From positions 1-44,778 of the forward strand of contig JAIXLE010000036.1 in NCBI GenBank assembly GCA_026931725.1: a DNA stretch of 44,778 nucleotides. Direction: 5' to 3'. Shown here in pieces: positions 34,626 through 43,809 of this stretch (position 1 is its first letter; every line of letters begins with the position of its first letter). Both the position numbers and the translations under genes were made by a program. Source of the DNA: Bacteroidales bacterium (GTDB lineage Bacteria > Planctomycetota > Planctomycetia > Gemmatales > Gemmataceae). A model generated the notes under the pieces. It saw only the letters and a list, made by a program, of their open reading frames with translations. It did not search any database and had not been told where the DNA came from.

Positions 34626-37097
34626 TCATTTTTGCAAGCTGGCGGGTTTATCCGTGAACTTGCGGATTTCGGCCGGGTTCAGCGTGACGGTTTCACCGGG
34701 GCGTGTGGTCGAGGTGGCGTACACCTCATCCGTCCCAACTTTCGCTCCGAGAATCAGGGTGAGAGCGGGTTCTCCTTCTTGTTCGATCGTGATTTCCAGT
34801 GCCTCGGCGTTTTGATCGGCACTGGTGCCATGTTCGGGCTTGCTGGGGCCAAGTACACTGATGATCTTGGGAGCCGCAAGCGTCTGGATCAGTGCGTTCA
34901 GTTTATCGGGGTGGACCACGAACCCAGCCGGTGTCGGTGGGGTATCGGGTTGCCAAGTGCCCTCAATTTTGTGGAACTGGTAAGTGAGTGGCGTTCCCGT
35001 GAGTGCCTTCCACCCACGGAGTTTCAGCATCTTGACCTGAGTCGGATTGAGACGGAACAACGCTTTATCGGTGATGTCTTCCTGGGTCAATCGGTCAAAG
35101 GCCACTCGTGGCACCGTCACCACCGGGCCGGTCCCTTGTCGAGCGTAGACATAGCCTTTGTCATCCGTTTCGTTGCCGAGCAGGTACGATTGTTCTTTGG
35201 GATCACCGGACTGCAAACTGACATCGACTTTCATACGGGGAGCCGCTGGATCCAGCCCCCAGGCTTTGAGTTCATCGGTGGTGGGTTGTTCCGCAATGAC
35301 CCGATGCGGGGAAATCCGACTGGCCACGCCGAGCAGATCCTGGAGTTTGCTGGTATCGGCGAGTTGCCCTTTTTGGGCCGCAGGGGCTGTGAAGGTCCAT
35401 TTCCCATTGGGGTATAGTGGGTCTGGGGTGCTGGCTTTCTCCAGTTCAAACACTGCGGAGCCACGATTGAATCGCAGTTTGACGGCATTATCGGCCAGGA
35501 ATGATTGAAACCGGGCGCTGACGTAATCGAGTCGGTTCCGTGTGGCCAGGCTTACGAGGCTGTCTGGAAGTTTGAAATCGGTGATCCCTTTCAAGTCCGT
35601 GCGACGAACGAACACGGTATCCGCGTCACGTTTGCCGAACAGTAGTTCGATCGGTGTGCCGAGTGGTTTGGGTTCGGGTGGGATTTTGCCGGGTTCTCGG
35701 GTCGGCGTTTTCTCAAACCCGTTCGCCCACAGTTTGATGGTCGCTTTGCGTTCCGGTTCCACGAACGCCGCATCATTATGAGTGGGGAGAATGTCAACGG
35801 CGAGGCGAGGCCGAGTCAGGGCCGTCAACAACGCTTCGACATCGGTTTGATCCGCAACTTGGGGATCGTGTGGGCCGCCATATAGCACCCACTGCGATTC
35901 GGGGCCATCAGGGACCGGCACTTTGCGCAGGTGAATCGTGCTGCCGCCAACGGTCAGATCCAGCGAGTCAATGCGTTCTCGGAAACCGCTGGCGAAGAGA
36001 TCCTTGTTCCGTAAATCGCGTGGGTCGGTGATGGTCTGTTTCAGGGCCGCCATCCGATCAAAGGGAATTTTCATCACGGCCGAGTCACCGTCCAACCGCG
36101 CATAAATCTGCGGTGGATTGACCGGCTTACCATCCTGTTCCACGGCTTTTCCGAGGAACAGAATTTCTGCGGGGCCGGTACTCGGTTGGAGTTCGATCCG
36201 AACCACAGCGGGATCATCGGCGGCGAGGCCATATTGGGCCAGTTCACCGGGTTGCTCGATGAAACCATCGGTGGTGACGCTGAGGTTCGTGAGTGCATTC
36301 AACAGTGGCCGCACACCCGTATAGGCTTGGGCATTCGGGGCGGTGTCCCCCGCGGTATCGGCTTCTCCGAGGTTCGCGGGAGCCGTAAAGTTCCAGATTC
36401 CACCTGAGAGCCGGGTCAAGGCCAATTCTTTTCCATTGGTGCTGAGCTTGAGGGATTGTACCTCGGTTACCGCATCACGGATCCCCGCGCCGAGCGGTTT
36501 GCGGAGCCGGAAGCCCGACAACCCGCGTACCAGTTTCGCGGCGGGGCCATCTTTAACATCAGTGGAAGCAAAGAGCCCGGCCAGATCGGAACGACGCACG
36601 GCCAACGGACGGTTCGGGCGTTCACCTGTTGCAATGAAGGTGACAGCATCGCGATCGCCGATGGTGGTATCGCCGATGGCCACGGTAGCGGCATGATCGG
36701 CACCCGATTTGAGCGTGATGCGGATACCCGGTTCCTGCAATCCGTGAATGGCTGGGTTGTCCGTGCGACCAGCGTACTCGATAGGCTCAGCCCGGAACAA
36801 GTCACGGATCAGGTTATCGACTAAGAAGCTATCCACCTTCGCGGGGACAGGCTTTTCGAGTCGCCATTGTTTGTTCCCTTCCTTGACGAAAAGGAGTTCT
36901 CCCTCCTCGGCACCGGAACGGGTGATGGTGACGGTGTCGACATCACTCGGTTTTAATCCAGCCGAGGTGAGTGCTGGGACGAGGCCGGTCCCCGTCCCAG
37001 CGTGGGTCGCGTCCTCTTCGGTCCAGACGGCGACCATCAGAGCGGTGACGAGAACCACCATGACAATGAAGAAGATCGCGGTCAGGCGGAAATTCAT
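34626..37097 (-). CDS. DUF4340 domain protein of the Gld-type ABC operon
   Basis: The ATG 37097 start gives MNFRLTAIFFIVMVVLVTALMVAVW, a single N-terminal membrane anchor with the rest outside the cytoplasm; upstream residues to 37136 have no ribosome site. The 823-aa protein is built of repeated beta-rich DUF4340 units, each with a pattern like VDTVTITRSG...WRLEKPVPAKVD and VAIGDTTIGDRDAVTFI. The same theme recurs near residues 280-330 and 520-800, so about three copies are likely. DUF4340 proteins accompany GldG-like ABC auxiliary proteins in planctomycetes and other phyla. Their role is unknown, perhaps an extracytoplasmic accessory or substrate-binding scaffold. It lies 51 bases downstream of the GldG-like gene and is the last gene of the operon. 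Confidence 0.88.
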   Translation of the reverse strand: MNFRLTAIFFIVMVVLVTALMVAVWTEEDATHAGTGTGLVPALTSAGLKPSDVDTVTITRSGAEEGELLFVKEGNKQWRLEKPVPAKVDSFLVDNLIRDLFRAEPIEYAGRTDNPAIHGLQEPGIRITLKSGADHAATVAIGDTTIGDRDAVTFIATGERPNRPLAVRRSDLAGLFASTDVKDGPAAKLVRGLSGFRLRKPLGAGIRDAVTEVQSLKLSTNGKELALTRLSGGIWNFTAPANLGEADTAGDTAPNAQAYTGVRPLLNALTNLSVTTDGFIEQPGELAQYGLAADDPAVVRIELQPSTGPAEILFLGKAVEQDGKPVNPPQIYARLDGDSAVMKIPFDRMAALKQTITDPRDLRNKDLFASGFRERIDSLDLTVGGSTIHLRKVPVPDGPESQWVLYGGPHDPQVADQTDVEALLTALTRPRLAVDILPTHNDAAFVEPERKATIKLWANGFEKTPTREPGKIPPEPKPLGTPIELLFGKRDADTVFVRRTDLKGITDFKLPDSLVSLATRNRLDYVSARFQSFLADNAVKLRFNRGSAVFELEKASTPDPLYPNGKWTFTAPAAQKGQLADTSKLQDLLGVASRISPHRVIAEQPTTDELKAWGLDPAAPRMKVDVSLQSGDPKEQSYLLGNETDDKGYVYARQGTGPVVTVPRVAFDRLTQEDITDKALFRLNPTQVKMLKLRGWKALTGTPLTYQFHKIEGTWQPDTPPTPAGFVVHPDKLNALIQTLAAPKIISVLGPSKPEHGTSADQNAEALEITIEQEGEPALTLILGAKVGTDEVYATSTTRPGETVTLNPAEIRKFTDKPASLQK

Positions 37098-37148
37098 GGC
37101 AGCAGTATCTTGTAAGTGAAAACGGATCAACCCCACGCCGGGGAATCA

Positions 37149-39326
37149 TCAACTCCGCCGGAGGACGAGGACACCCAAACCGACGGCCAGAATCGTCATC
37201 ATGCAAAGGCCAACGGGTAAGACAACGAGTCGCAGCCCATCGACTTTGGGATTGAGAATGTATTCGCCATACGTCTTCGCGGGAATGTTGGCGATCGCTG
37301 GCCGATCCCGCAACCAGTTGACCGATGCGGAAAACAGGTCCGCTTGCAACGATTTACCACGCAGAGCCCGCGTCGTCTCATCGGAGAAGAACGCGCCGAA
37401 GCCGTAGACCACGATTCGGCTACCGGCATCATCCGAGGCAATGGCCGCGACGGGCCGTAATCCTTTGGCGATGCGCTTGGCTTGGACAATTTCCGGTGTG
37501 GCTGCACGGGTCATCTCGGCCCAGGTGCGTTCGGGGTTGGCCAGGATTTCGGTTTCCAGCCAGGTGAAGCGATCTTCCGCCGTGACCATCAATGGCTCGG
37601 CTTTTGGCCCTTGCCCTTGGGGTGCCGGTGGAGTGGTGGTGACGGCCCGGATATTCGTGACGGGGAACAAACGCTGTTCAAACGTCAACGCAATCGGATT
37701 CTTGTCATCCACGAGATTCGGATTCATCGCCACGCCGAGTTGGTTCGACGGCAGTTGGAGTGCGTTGTTCGGGCTGCCGTAGAGGACCGTTTCCGTGAGG
37801 GTAATTCCGAAGCGAGCCAGCAACGGTTCCAATCCGGTTGGCATGATCCCTTCGCCACCTGCCGGTTTCGGATGGGCAGCTGCGAGAACGATGAGTCGAC
37901 CTTTCTTCTTTCCATCCGGGCCGTGTGGTTCGTTCATGAACTTTTCAATCGCCTGAACCGTCTGCCCAGAGAGTGGGGAGATCGGATCCGCGACCACGAC
38001 GATATCGGCATCCGCTGGGATGGCCGGGTTTGGGTTCGCAGGGTCAAACGTCAGCGCCTGCACCTTACAGTTGATCGTTTCCAGTGCCCGGCGCAGTTCC
38101 GCGGCGGGGCGTTCCAACCGCGTGGCATTCGCCGTGGCCGTATCCGAGACAACCGTCAATTCCCCGGCAGACTGTGTGAAATAGACTATGGGTTGCGATT
38201 TCGCTTCCGTCAGTGCCAGAAGCTCACGGGCAAACAGGGATTCTCCCTGGAACAGCACTTTCATTTCCTGTGTGCCGGGCACCTGTTCCGATTTGTACAA
38301 TTCCTCACGGCGAAGGAATGATGCCTGCTTCGTATCGCCACGCCGGGTCATCAGCAGGCCGAACGTATTGAGTGTGATCTGCGGGAAATCGTTTCGTAGT
38401 TGGTCGATTTCGGTCTTGTTCAAAGTGGGCGAGAGGTAGCGCACTTCCACATGGGCCGGGTTCGCTTCACGGGCCGCATCGAGCATCCGCCGAGTATCCA
38501 GGGTCACGGCATCGGATTGTTCCGGCAGCAATGCATAAATCACAATCGTCTTATCGAGTGCGGCCAGATACTCACGAGTGGAGTCTGAGAGCTTGAGGGA
38601 ATGCAACCCGGATTCGGTCGTATCGAGTTTGGCCGGTAACTTCATCGCTGCGACGACGTTACCCACCACCAGCATGAGAACGAGAAGGACCATCGTCAGG
38701 CCAACATTCGTTCCGTACACGAGTCGGCGTAAGAGGGGGTTATCGCGTTCTTCCACGCGGGCCGGTTGCGTGGCGAAGAAGGTCAAGCCAGCACCAATCA
38801 GGAAGATCATCAGCGAGAGGAGTGGGTATTTGGCTCCGGCTGCGGATTTGCGGTTGATCCAGTCCAGTAGGCTGTCGAACCAAAGATAAAACAGGATCAA
38901 GCCGAACGCCATCAAACCCGCTCCGACGAGGCCGCCGACGAGCAGAATCGCAACGCGGGCATCGCGGAGTTGTGTTGCTGGGTCGGGGTTGGGTTGTCCG
39001 GCCATCAACCAGCCGCCGACTCCGATGCCCGCGATGGTGAAAACCAGACACAGCATCGCCGCGGCGGCGTACTCCGGTTGCCGGGGCGGGGTCAATTTTT
39101 CGAGTTCAGCTTCAGCTTTTTCCTCGGCTGGCTTGGTGAGCGTGGCGGTCTGCGGTTTCAGGTAGCGGTAACCGCAATAGACACCACCACCGAAAGAAAG
39201 CAGCCCAAAGACCAGTAGCACCATCGCTAGTGAGGCACGCTGTGCCGCGACAAACTCGACCAACGCACCACCAGACGGAGGAGCCGTAGGGTTATTCGGA
39301 TTCGATGGGACGGGATCCGCACTCAT
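37149..39326 (-). CDS. GldG-like ABC transporter auxiliary membrane protein
   Basis: A 725-aa protein; ATG 39326 follows AAGGAAC. It has about five N-terminal membrane helices (GLLSFGGGVYCGYRYL; AAAMLCLVFTIAGIGVGGWL; AILLVGGLVGAGLMAFGLILF; LSLMIFLIGAGLTFF; VGLTMVLLVLMLVVGNV). A large extracytoplasmic domain follows, with YLAALDKTIVIYALLPEQSD, AHVEVRYLSPTLN, PIVYFTQSAGE, ADIVVVADPISPLSGQTVQAIEKFM and RLIVLAAAHP, the GldG/PF09822 (ABC_transp_aux) pattern. One C-terminal helix ends in VLRRS. In Bacteroidetes GldA-F-G form a gliding-linked ABC transporter; planctomycetes carry homologues without known gliding function. The extra N-terminal helices exceed the single helix of classical GldG. It works with the neighbouring permease and ATPase. 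Confidence 0.92.
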   Translation of the reverse strand: MSADPVPSNPNNPTAPPSGGALVEFVAAQRASLAMVLLVFGLLSFGGGVYCGYRYLKPQTATLTKPAEEKAEAELEKLTPPRQPEYAAAAMLCLVFTIAGIGVGGWLMAGQPNPDPATQLRDARVAILLVGGLVGAGLMAFGLILFYLWFDSLLDWINRKSAAGAKYPLLSLMIFLIGAGLTFFATQPARVEERDNPLLRRLVYGTNVGLTMVLLVLMLVVGNVVAAMKLPAKLDTTESGLHSLKLSDSTREYLAALDKTIVIYALLPEQSDAVTLDTRRMLDAAREANPAHVEVRYLSPTLNKTEIDQLRNDFPQITLNTFGLLMTRRGDTKQASFLRREELYKSEQVPGTQEMKVLFQGESLFARELLALTEAKSQPIVYFTQSAGELTVVSDTATANATRLERPAAELRRALETINCKVQALTFDPANPNPAIPADADIVVVADPISPLSGQTVQAIEKFMNEPHGPDGKKKGRLIVLAAAHPKPAGGEGIMPTGLEPLLARFGITLTETVLYGSPNNALQLPSNQLGVAMNPNLVDDKNPIALTFEQRLFPVTNIRAVTTTPPAPQGQGPKAEPLMVTAEDRFTWLETEILANPERTWAEMTRAATPEIVQAKRIAKGLRPVAAIASDDAGSRIVVYGFGAFFSDETTRALRGKSLQADLFSASVNWLRDRPAIANIPAKTYGEYILNPKVDGLRLVVLPVGLCMMTILAVGLGVLVLRRS

Positions 39327-39360
39327 GGAGCAAGTTCCTTTAATCGCTATCGGGCGGCGG

Positions 39361-41166
39361 TTAGTTCCACTTCCGCGCTTCGAGTATTTTCATGGTCAGG
39401 AACAGCCAGAACGCCGCGATCGACAACCAAATCAACACATCGGTCAGAGGTAACTGACCCACCAGGGCGGAGTTCCACAACATCAGGAAATTCACTTTAC
39501 CCAGTACCGCGTTGACACCGGCTCCCAGACGCGGCAAGTCGCTGAACCAGACGGTCAGCAGCAAATTCATCATGCCAGCAAACGTCAACACGGCGGCCAC
39601 GACCTGATTGCGGGTCAGACTGGAGAAGAACAGCCCCATGCCAATGAACCCGGCACCCGTCGCGGCGACGGCGAGATAGTAACTCAAAAGCGGTCGGTAA
39701 TCGAACGGTTCCCCACCGACAGACCGCAAGGCAATCAGGAACAACCCGGCGGGCAGCCAACATAGGATGTAAAACACCCAACAGGCGAAGAACTTGGAGA
39801 AAACCACCGCGGCTTCGTTTACCGGAGCGGTGAGCAGCACTTCCAGGGTGCCGGTGCGTTTTTCTTCGCTGAATAGCCGCATGGTCAAGGCGGGCACCAG
39901 GAACACAGCCTGGAACGCGGCTAGAATACCAAATGCGGGGTTCCGCTGAAGGATCGGTTCGGGAAGTGGCCCACGGACCAGATCAAACATCGTAAACCAG
40001 CCATACCCCAATCCCGCTAGAACCGTGGCCCCCAGCAAGGCCAGATACGCGATCGGCGAGTAGAAGTACGAAGCCAGTTCTCGTCGAATGAGAACGACGA
40101 GTTGGGTATCATCCGCGGAGCCGATGGCGGTGAAGAGATAGAGTAGACCAATTCCACCCAGAACGAGGCCGTAAGGTACCATGTACGGTCGCGGTTCCAC
40201 GGCCACGGGAGCGGCAAAACAGGCCACCAGGAACACAATCGCCCAGGCCAGACCGAGTACCACCATCGCGCCACGTACCCAAGTCGGCACTCGGCCAATG
40301 GCTCCGACACCGGCGAAGAGCAGACCGGCTAGGATCATCATGGCACGACCCAAGACGTGCCAGGCATCATAGTCTTGCCGGGCATCTTTCAAGGCGGCAG
40401 GGCCATCATGCAAGATTGTAGGAATTACGGTTTGGCCCAGTGCCAGCACCAGAGCCACGCCCCCGAGGATGCCCAACCCCGCGGCCACCCGGTAGCCAAG
40501 ACCTTCAGAAGTATCCTCTGTTCCGAGGTACGCCGCGATGAAGCCCAACCCCACCAGAGCCAATACCAACCCTGGGCCAATCAACGTATCCGGTTTGATG
40601 AGTCCCACAATCACGCTGCCGACACAGAGCAACCCGCCGATACCGAGAATCGCACGTTGAGCCCCGTTGCGGTATTTTTCTTCATCTTCATGGCGGACGA
40701 ACGGAATCGAGAACACGAGTCCCAAAATCCCAGCCAGCGCTCCCCACGGAAGGAGATGGTAGCCGACACTCTTTTGCGTCGCCTCGCCCAGAGGACCAGG
40801 GACCAAGGAGACAACGATTCCGACCACAATCAGGGCTGCCGCGAATAGGCCGTAGACTCGTCGCACTTCCACATCGGAATCACGGGCCGCATGAAAGAGT
40901 AAGCAAAACAGCCCCACCGCCGCGAACAGATACCCCATCGTTTCAGGGATCCAGCGAGGGCCGAACTGATTCGCAATCACGGCAGCCGAACCGAGGACGA
41001 CCGCACCCAGCCCCGCCATCCCCAGAATGCGGGCAAACGAGGGTTCGGGACGGGTCACGTCCGACGGGGTGAAATCCGTGTTGCCAGCCACCTGACTCAT
41101 GTACGCACCCTGGTTCCCGTCTTGGTTCGCTCGATCCGTGCGTGAAACATGCGGTCGAGTATCCAT
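39361..41166 (-). CDS. GldF-like ABC permease with an extra N-terminal membrane domain
   Basis: Start uncertain: ATG 41166 has AGGA about five bases upstream and is preferred; ATG 41202 and ATG 41100 are in frame and none changes the membrane part. The permease proper (about residues 360-601) begins LVVLIRRELASYFYSPIAYLALLG and contains SEEKRTGTLEVLLTAPVNEAAVVFSKF, the signature of ABC-2/GldF permeases that couples to the ATPase, then YYLAVAATGAGFIGMGLFFSSLTRNQVVAA. In front are about ten additional predicted helices in roughly 300 residues (for example AAVGLFCLLFHA, LIVVGIVVSLVPG, ALVGLGFIAAYLG), which ordinary GldF proteins of about 240 aa do not have. The protein should form the membrane channel of the transporter with the downstream GldG-like protein. 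Confidence 0.9.
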   Translation of the reverse strand: MDTRPHVSRTDRANQDGNQGAYMSQVAGNTDFTPSDVTRPEPSFARILGMAGLGAVVLGSAAVIANQFGPRWIPETMGYLFAAVGLFCLLFHAARDSDVEVRRVYGLFAAALIVVGIVVSLVPGPLGEATQKSVGYHLLPWGALAGILGLVFSIPFVRHEDEEKYRNGAQRAILGIGGLLCVGSVIVGLIKPDTLIGPGLVLALVGLGFIAAYLGTEDTSEGLGYRVAAGLGILGGVALVLALGQTVIPTILHDGPAALKDARQDYDAWHVLGRAMMILAGLLFAGVGAIGRVPTWVRGAMVVLGLAWAIVFLVACFAAPVAVEPRPYMVPYGLVLGGIGLLYLFTAIGSADDTQLVVLIRRELASYFYSPIAYLALLGATVLAGLGYGWFTMFDLVRGPLPEPILQRNPAFGILAAFQAVFLVPALTMRLFSEEKRTGTLEVLLTAPVNEAAVVFSKFFACWVFYILCWLPAGLFLIALRSVGGEPFDYRPLLSYYLAVAATGAGFIGMGLFFSSLTRNQVVAAVLTFAGMMNLLLTVWFSDLPRLGAGVNAVLGKVNFLMLWNSALVGQLPLTDVLIWLSIAAFWLFLTMKILEARKWN

Positions 41167-41211
41167 TTGTTCCTGATTTTGAGATTCACCATCGCAATCC
41201 ATCGGATGCGA

Positions 41212-42150
41212 CTATCCGCGTTGGAATGCGACCTTCATGAATACATCTTCGAGTGTCTCCCGCCGCAATTCCAATTGCCGGATACCGAACCCCTTGGTGA
41301 CTAATACTTTAGCCAGCGGTTCCCGCAGATCCGCACCATCGGTGGTCTGGATTTCGTAACGGTGGAAATGGTCGTCGAGCGGGGCGCTCTTCACGGAGGC
41401 CACGCCCGATTGACTATTGAGCAACTGGCTAACTTCCGTCGATGGTCCGCGGACTTCAAGCAAGAGAGTCGGCGCGTTGGTCGCAATTTCAGACAGTCGA
41501 TGATCGAAGCGGAGCCGGCCACGGTCGATGATGATGACGCGGTCGCAGACCTTTTCCACATCGGGCAGATGGTGGCTGCTGAAAAGAACCGTGTGTTTCC
41601 CGGCGAGCCCGCGAATGGAGTTCAGCGTTTCTTCCTGTTGAACCGGGTCCAAGCCGGTCAGCGGTTCATCCAGGACGAGTACCGGCGGGTCTGCCAGCAT
41701 CGCATCGGCTAAGCCGACTCGTTGGCGATACCCTTTCGAGAGTGTGCCGATGAGTCGATTGCGGACACCGCGTACCCGGCAGCGTTCCAGGCAATATTCA
41801 ATCCGCGTTGTGCGAACCGTGCGTTCCACCTGCTTGAGCTTGGCCCGATACCGGAGATATTCTTCGACCTTCATATCCGGGTAGAGCGGAACACTTTCCG
41901 GGAGATAGCCGAGGTTCTTCCGGGCTTCCGTGGATTGGTACATGACATCGTACCCCGCCACGGAGGCGTACCCGCTCGAAGCGGGCATGTACGTTGTCAG
42001 AATCCGCATCGTGGTCGTTTTCCCGGCTCCGTTCTGGCCCAGGAACCCGACCAACTCGCCGGGGGCGACCTCGAAGCTGACATCATCAACGGCCAGGACC
42101 GCACCATACTGCTTGCGGAGGTTTCTGACCTGGATTGCCGGTTGCGTCAT
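41212..42150 (-). CDS. ABC transporter ATP-binding protein, GldA/CcmA-like
   Basis: ATG 42150 (MTQPAIQVRNLRKQYG) is taken over 42201, since the -10 candidate and the inverted repeat lie between them. The 312-aa ATPase has Walker A GQNGAGKTT, signature LSKGYRQRVGLADAML, Walker B VLVLDEPLTGLDP and the switch histidine in FSSHHLPDVE. The C-terminal extension ends QLELRRETLEDVFMKVAFQRG, typical of ABC-2 type (GldA, NodI, CcmA-like) ATPases. It energises the permease encoded 45 bases downstream. First gene of a four-gene operon with the permease, GldG-like and DUF4340 proteins. The cargo is unknown. Confidence 0.96.
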   Translation of the reverse strand: MTQPAIQVRNLRKQYGAVLAVDDVSFEVAPGELVGFLGQNGAGKTTTMRILTTYMPASSGYASVAGYDVMYQSTEARKNLGYLPESVPLYPDMKVEEYLRYRAKLKQVERTVRTTRIEYCLERCRVRGVRNRLIGTLSKGYRQRVGLADAMLADPPVLVLDEPLTGLDPVQQEETLNSIRGLAGKHTVLFSSHHLPDVEKVCDRVIIIDRGRLRFDHRLSEIATNAPTLLLEVRGPSTEVSQLLNSQSGVASVKSAPLDDHFHRYEIQTTDGADLREPLAKVLVTKGFGIRQLELRRETLEDVFMKVAFQRG

Positions 42151-42184
42151 CGTGTCCGTCGTCCAGGAACGCGGTGGAGATCGT

Positions 42185-42219
42185 GACTGTCGTAGGGTCA
42201 TTATGCTAGCACGACAGTC
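42185..42219. promoter_or_regulatory. 9-bp inverted repeat in the divergent ABC/methyltransferase spacer, candidate operator
   Basis: GACTGTCGT (42185-42193) and ACGACAGTC (42211-42219) are perfect inverse complements with a 17-base spacer, so half-site centres are 26 bases apart. The spacer holds the -10 candidate of the ABC operon. It could be an operator for a dimeric or tetrameric regulator, or a hairpin in the ABC mRNA leader if transcription starts upstream of it. Confidence 0.4.
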
Positions 42220-42230
42220 GCCATCGGCAA
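42200..42230 (-). promoter_or_regulatory. Candidate promoter of the ABC operon
   Basis: On the minus strand, TTGCCG (-35, at 42225-42230) and CATAAT (-10, at 42200-42205) are 19 bases apart, two more than ideal. The start would fall near 42193, leaving a leader of about 43 bases before ATG 42150. Sigma-70-like match by eye only. Confidence 0.35.
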
Positions 42231-42323
42231 GTTTTCCGGTTTTCTGGTAATGCCGATAAAACCGATACGCCCGACCGGGTACACTGGTTCGCGGGAATCT
42301 TGCTGTCTCACCCGGAGAAACCG

Positions 42324-43067
42324 ATGTACCGATTGGCTCTGTTCGTCATCTTCGGAGTTGCCCCGGTTTCTGCTGCGGAACCGACTCCCAAGTCCGCGGA
42401 AAAACCAGCCGAGAAGCCGCGCTACGAAACGCGCCGTATCCACGACCCCAACGGAATCGGCAAGTTTTATCTGGGTCGGGAAATCGCCCATGTGATGGGC
42501 CATCAAGCCGCCGGTTGGCTCGAACGCCCGGAACGGGACAAGGAAGAGGAGCCCACGAAACTGTACAAAGCACTCGATCTCCAACCCGGTATGGTCGTTG
42601 CCGATATTGGCGCGGGGAGCGGGTTTCACAGCTTCCGATTGGCCAAACTGGTCGGCGAGAAGGGAAAAGTGCTGGCGGTTGATATTCAACCAGAAATGCT
42701 GAGAATCATCGTTCAAAAAGGCAAATTACTGGGGATCAAAAATGTTCAACCCGTGAAGGGAACCGCGCTCGACCCCAAGTTACCCGCGGAAGGGGTCGAT
42801 CTCATTTTGATGGTCGACGTCTACCACGAATTCAGCCACCCTTACGAAATGACCGCGAAAATGATCGACGCGCTGAAACCGGGTGGGCGACTCGCCTTTG
42901 TGGAGTTCCGTCTGGAAGATGAGACGGTGCCGATCAAACTCGTTCACAAAATGAGTGAACGTCAAGTGATTTTGGAAATGGACATCTTCCCGCAATTGCA
43001 GTATCTCAAGACCGATCGCTCCTTGCCTTGGCAACACGTCGTGATCTTTGAGAAGGCGAAGAAGTAA
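42324..43067 (+). CDS. Exported class I SAM-dependent methyltransferase
   Basis: ATG 42324 follows GGAG (42314-42317). The first residues, MYRLALFVIFGVAPVSAAEP, form a clear Sec signal, odd for an enzyme that needs cytoplasmic S-adenosylmethionine. The mature 225-aa part starts with a lysine/proline linker and YETRRIHDPNGIGKFYLGREIAHVMGH, then motif I VVADIGAGSGFHS (SAM-binding), LAVDIQPEML, DLILMVDVYHEFSHPYEM (post-motif) and LKPGGRLAFVEFR. This is the class I methyltransferase fold with VxDxGxGxG. COG4798-like exported methyltransferases have the same layout. The substrate is unknown. Divergent from the ABC operon; wrbA-like follows on the same strand. Confidence 0.9.
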   Translation: MYRLALFVIFGVAPVSAAEPTPKSAEKPAEKPRYETRRIHDPNGIGKFYLGREIAHVMGHQAAGWLERPERDKEEEPTKLYKALDLQPGMVVADIGAGSGFHSFRLAKLVGEKGKVLAVDIQPEMLRIIVQKGKLLGIKNVQPVKGTALDPKLPAEGVDLILMVDVYHEFSHPYEMTAKMIDALKPGGRLAFVEFRLEDETVPIKLVHKMSERQVILEMDIFPQLQYLKTDRSLPWQHVVIFEKAKK

Positions 43068-43157
43068 GATGGAACCCGAAACGGGACTATCTTTCCTGAG
43101 CCTGTGGCGGATTGTCGGTTTCTGGGTGGATGGCTTTTCAGCAATAAGGAAGAATAC

Positions 43158-43781
43158 ATGAGTGCAAATGTTCAGATCGTCTTCTACAGCACGTTTGGCC
43201 ACGTTTGGCGGCTCGCGGAGGCGATCGCGGAAGGTGTGCGCGATGCTGGCGGGAGCCCGCAACTTCTACAAGTACCCGATCTGCTCTCTCCCGAAATTTT
43301 AGCGAAGATGGGGGCCACGGAAGCGAAAAAGGCGTTCGCGCACATCCCCATTGCCGATCCGCGGCGACTCGGTGAGGCGGACGCGGTGATCCTGGGAACA
43401 CCGACCCGTTACGGCTCAGCGGCCGCGTCGATGCAGGCGTTCTTGGATTCTACCGTCAGCTTGTGGTCGACCGGGGCACTCATCGGGAAAGTCGGTAGCG
43501 CGTTTACTTCGACAGCCAGCCAGCACGGCGGGCAAGAAACGACGTTGCTTTCGCTGTCGACGTTCTTCTTCCACATGGGCATGGTCATTACCGGTGTGCC
43601 GTACAGCGTGCAGGAACTGGTGGCCATGAACGAAATGACAGGCGGCACCCCCTACGGATCCAGCACCATCGCCGGGCCACGCGGTGAACGTCTGCCATCA
43701 GAAAATGAACTCATCATAGCTCGGGCGCAAGGTCGCCATGTCACGAACTTGGCAAAGAAGCTCGCCGTGCGTTCTGATTGA
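43158..43781 (+). CDS. wrbA: WrbA-type NAD(P)H:quinone oxidoreductase
   Basis: ATG 43158 follows AAGGA at 43147-43151; the frame start at 43104 is rejected. The 207-aa flavodoxin-like protein has VQIVFYSTFGHVWRLAEAI (FMN phosphate loop), ADAVILGTPTRYGSAAASMQAFLD (a WrbA hallmark), GKVGSAFTSTASQHGGQETTLLS and the late MTGGTPYGSSTIAG. WrbA proteins are FMN-containing tetramers that reduce quinones by two electrons and so avoid semiquinone radicals. They are cytoplasmic and often stress-induced. The length (about 200) is typical. It converges with the kinase gene at the right edge, 28 bases apart. Confidence 0.95.
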   Translation: MSANVQIVFYSTFGHVWRLAEAIAEGVRDAGGSPQLLQVPDLLSPEILAKMGATEAKKAFAHIPIADPRRLGEADAVILGTPTRYGSAAASMQAFLDSTVSLWSTGALIGKVGSAFTSTASQHGGQETTLLSLSTFFFHMGMVITGVPYSVQELVAMNEMTGGTPYGSSTIAGPRGERLPSENELIIARAQGRHVTNLAKKLAVRSD

Positions 43782-43809
43782 ACAACGGTAGGATTGTCCG
43801 GCAGAATTA

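Noticed and set aside
37482-38321. Plus-strand frame of 279 codons within the GldG-like gene
   Set aside because: Antisense shadow of a gene with membrane helices and GldG motifs, with no start signal.
43782-43809. Terminator between wrbA and the kinase
   Set aside because: Only a 3-bp pairing (CGG/CCG) is visible in this short spacer; not enough to call.
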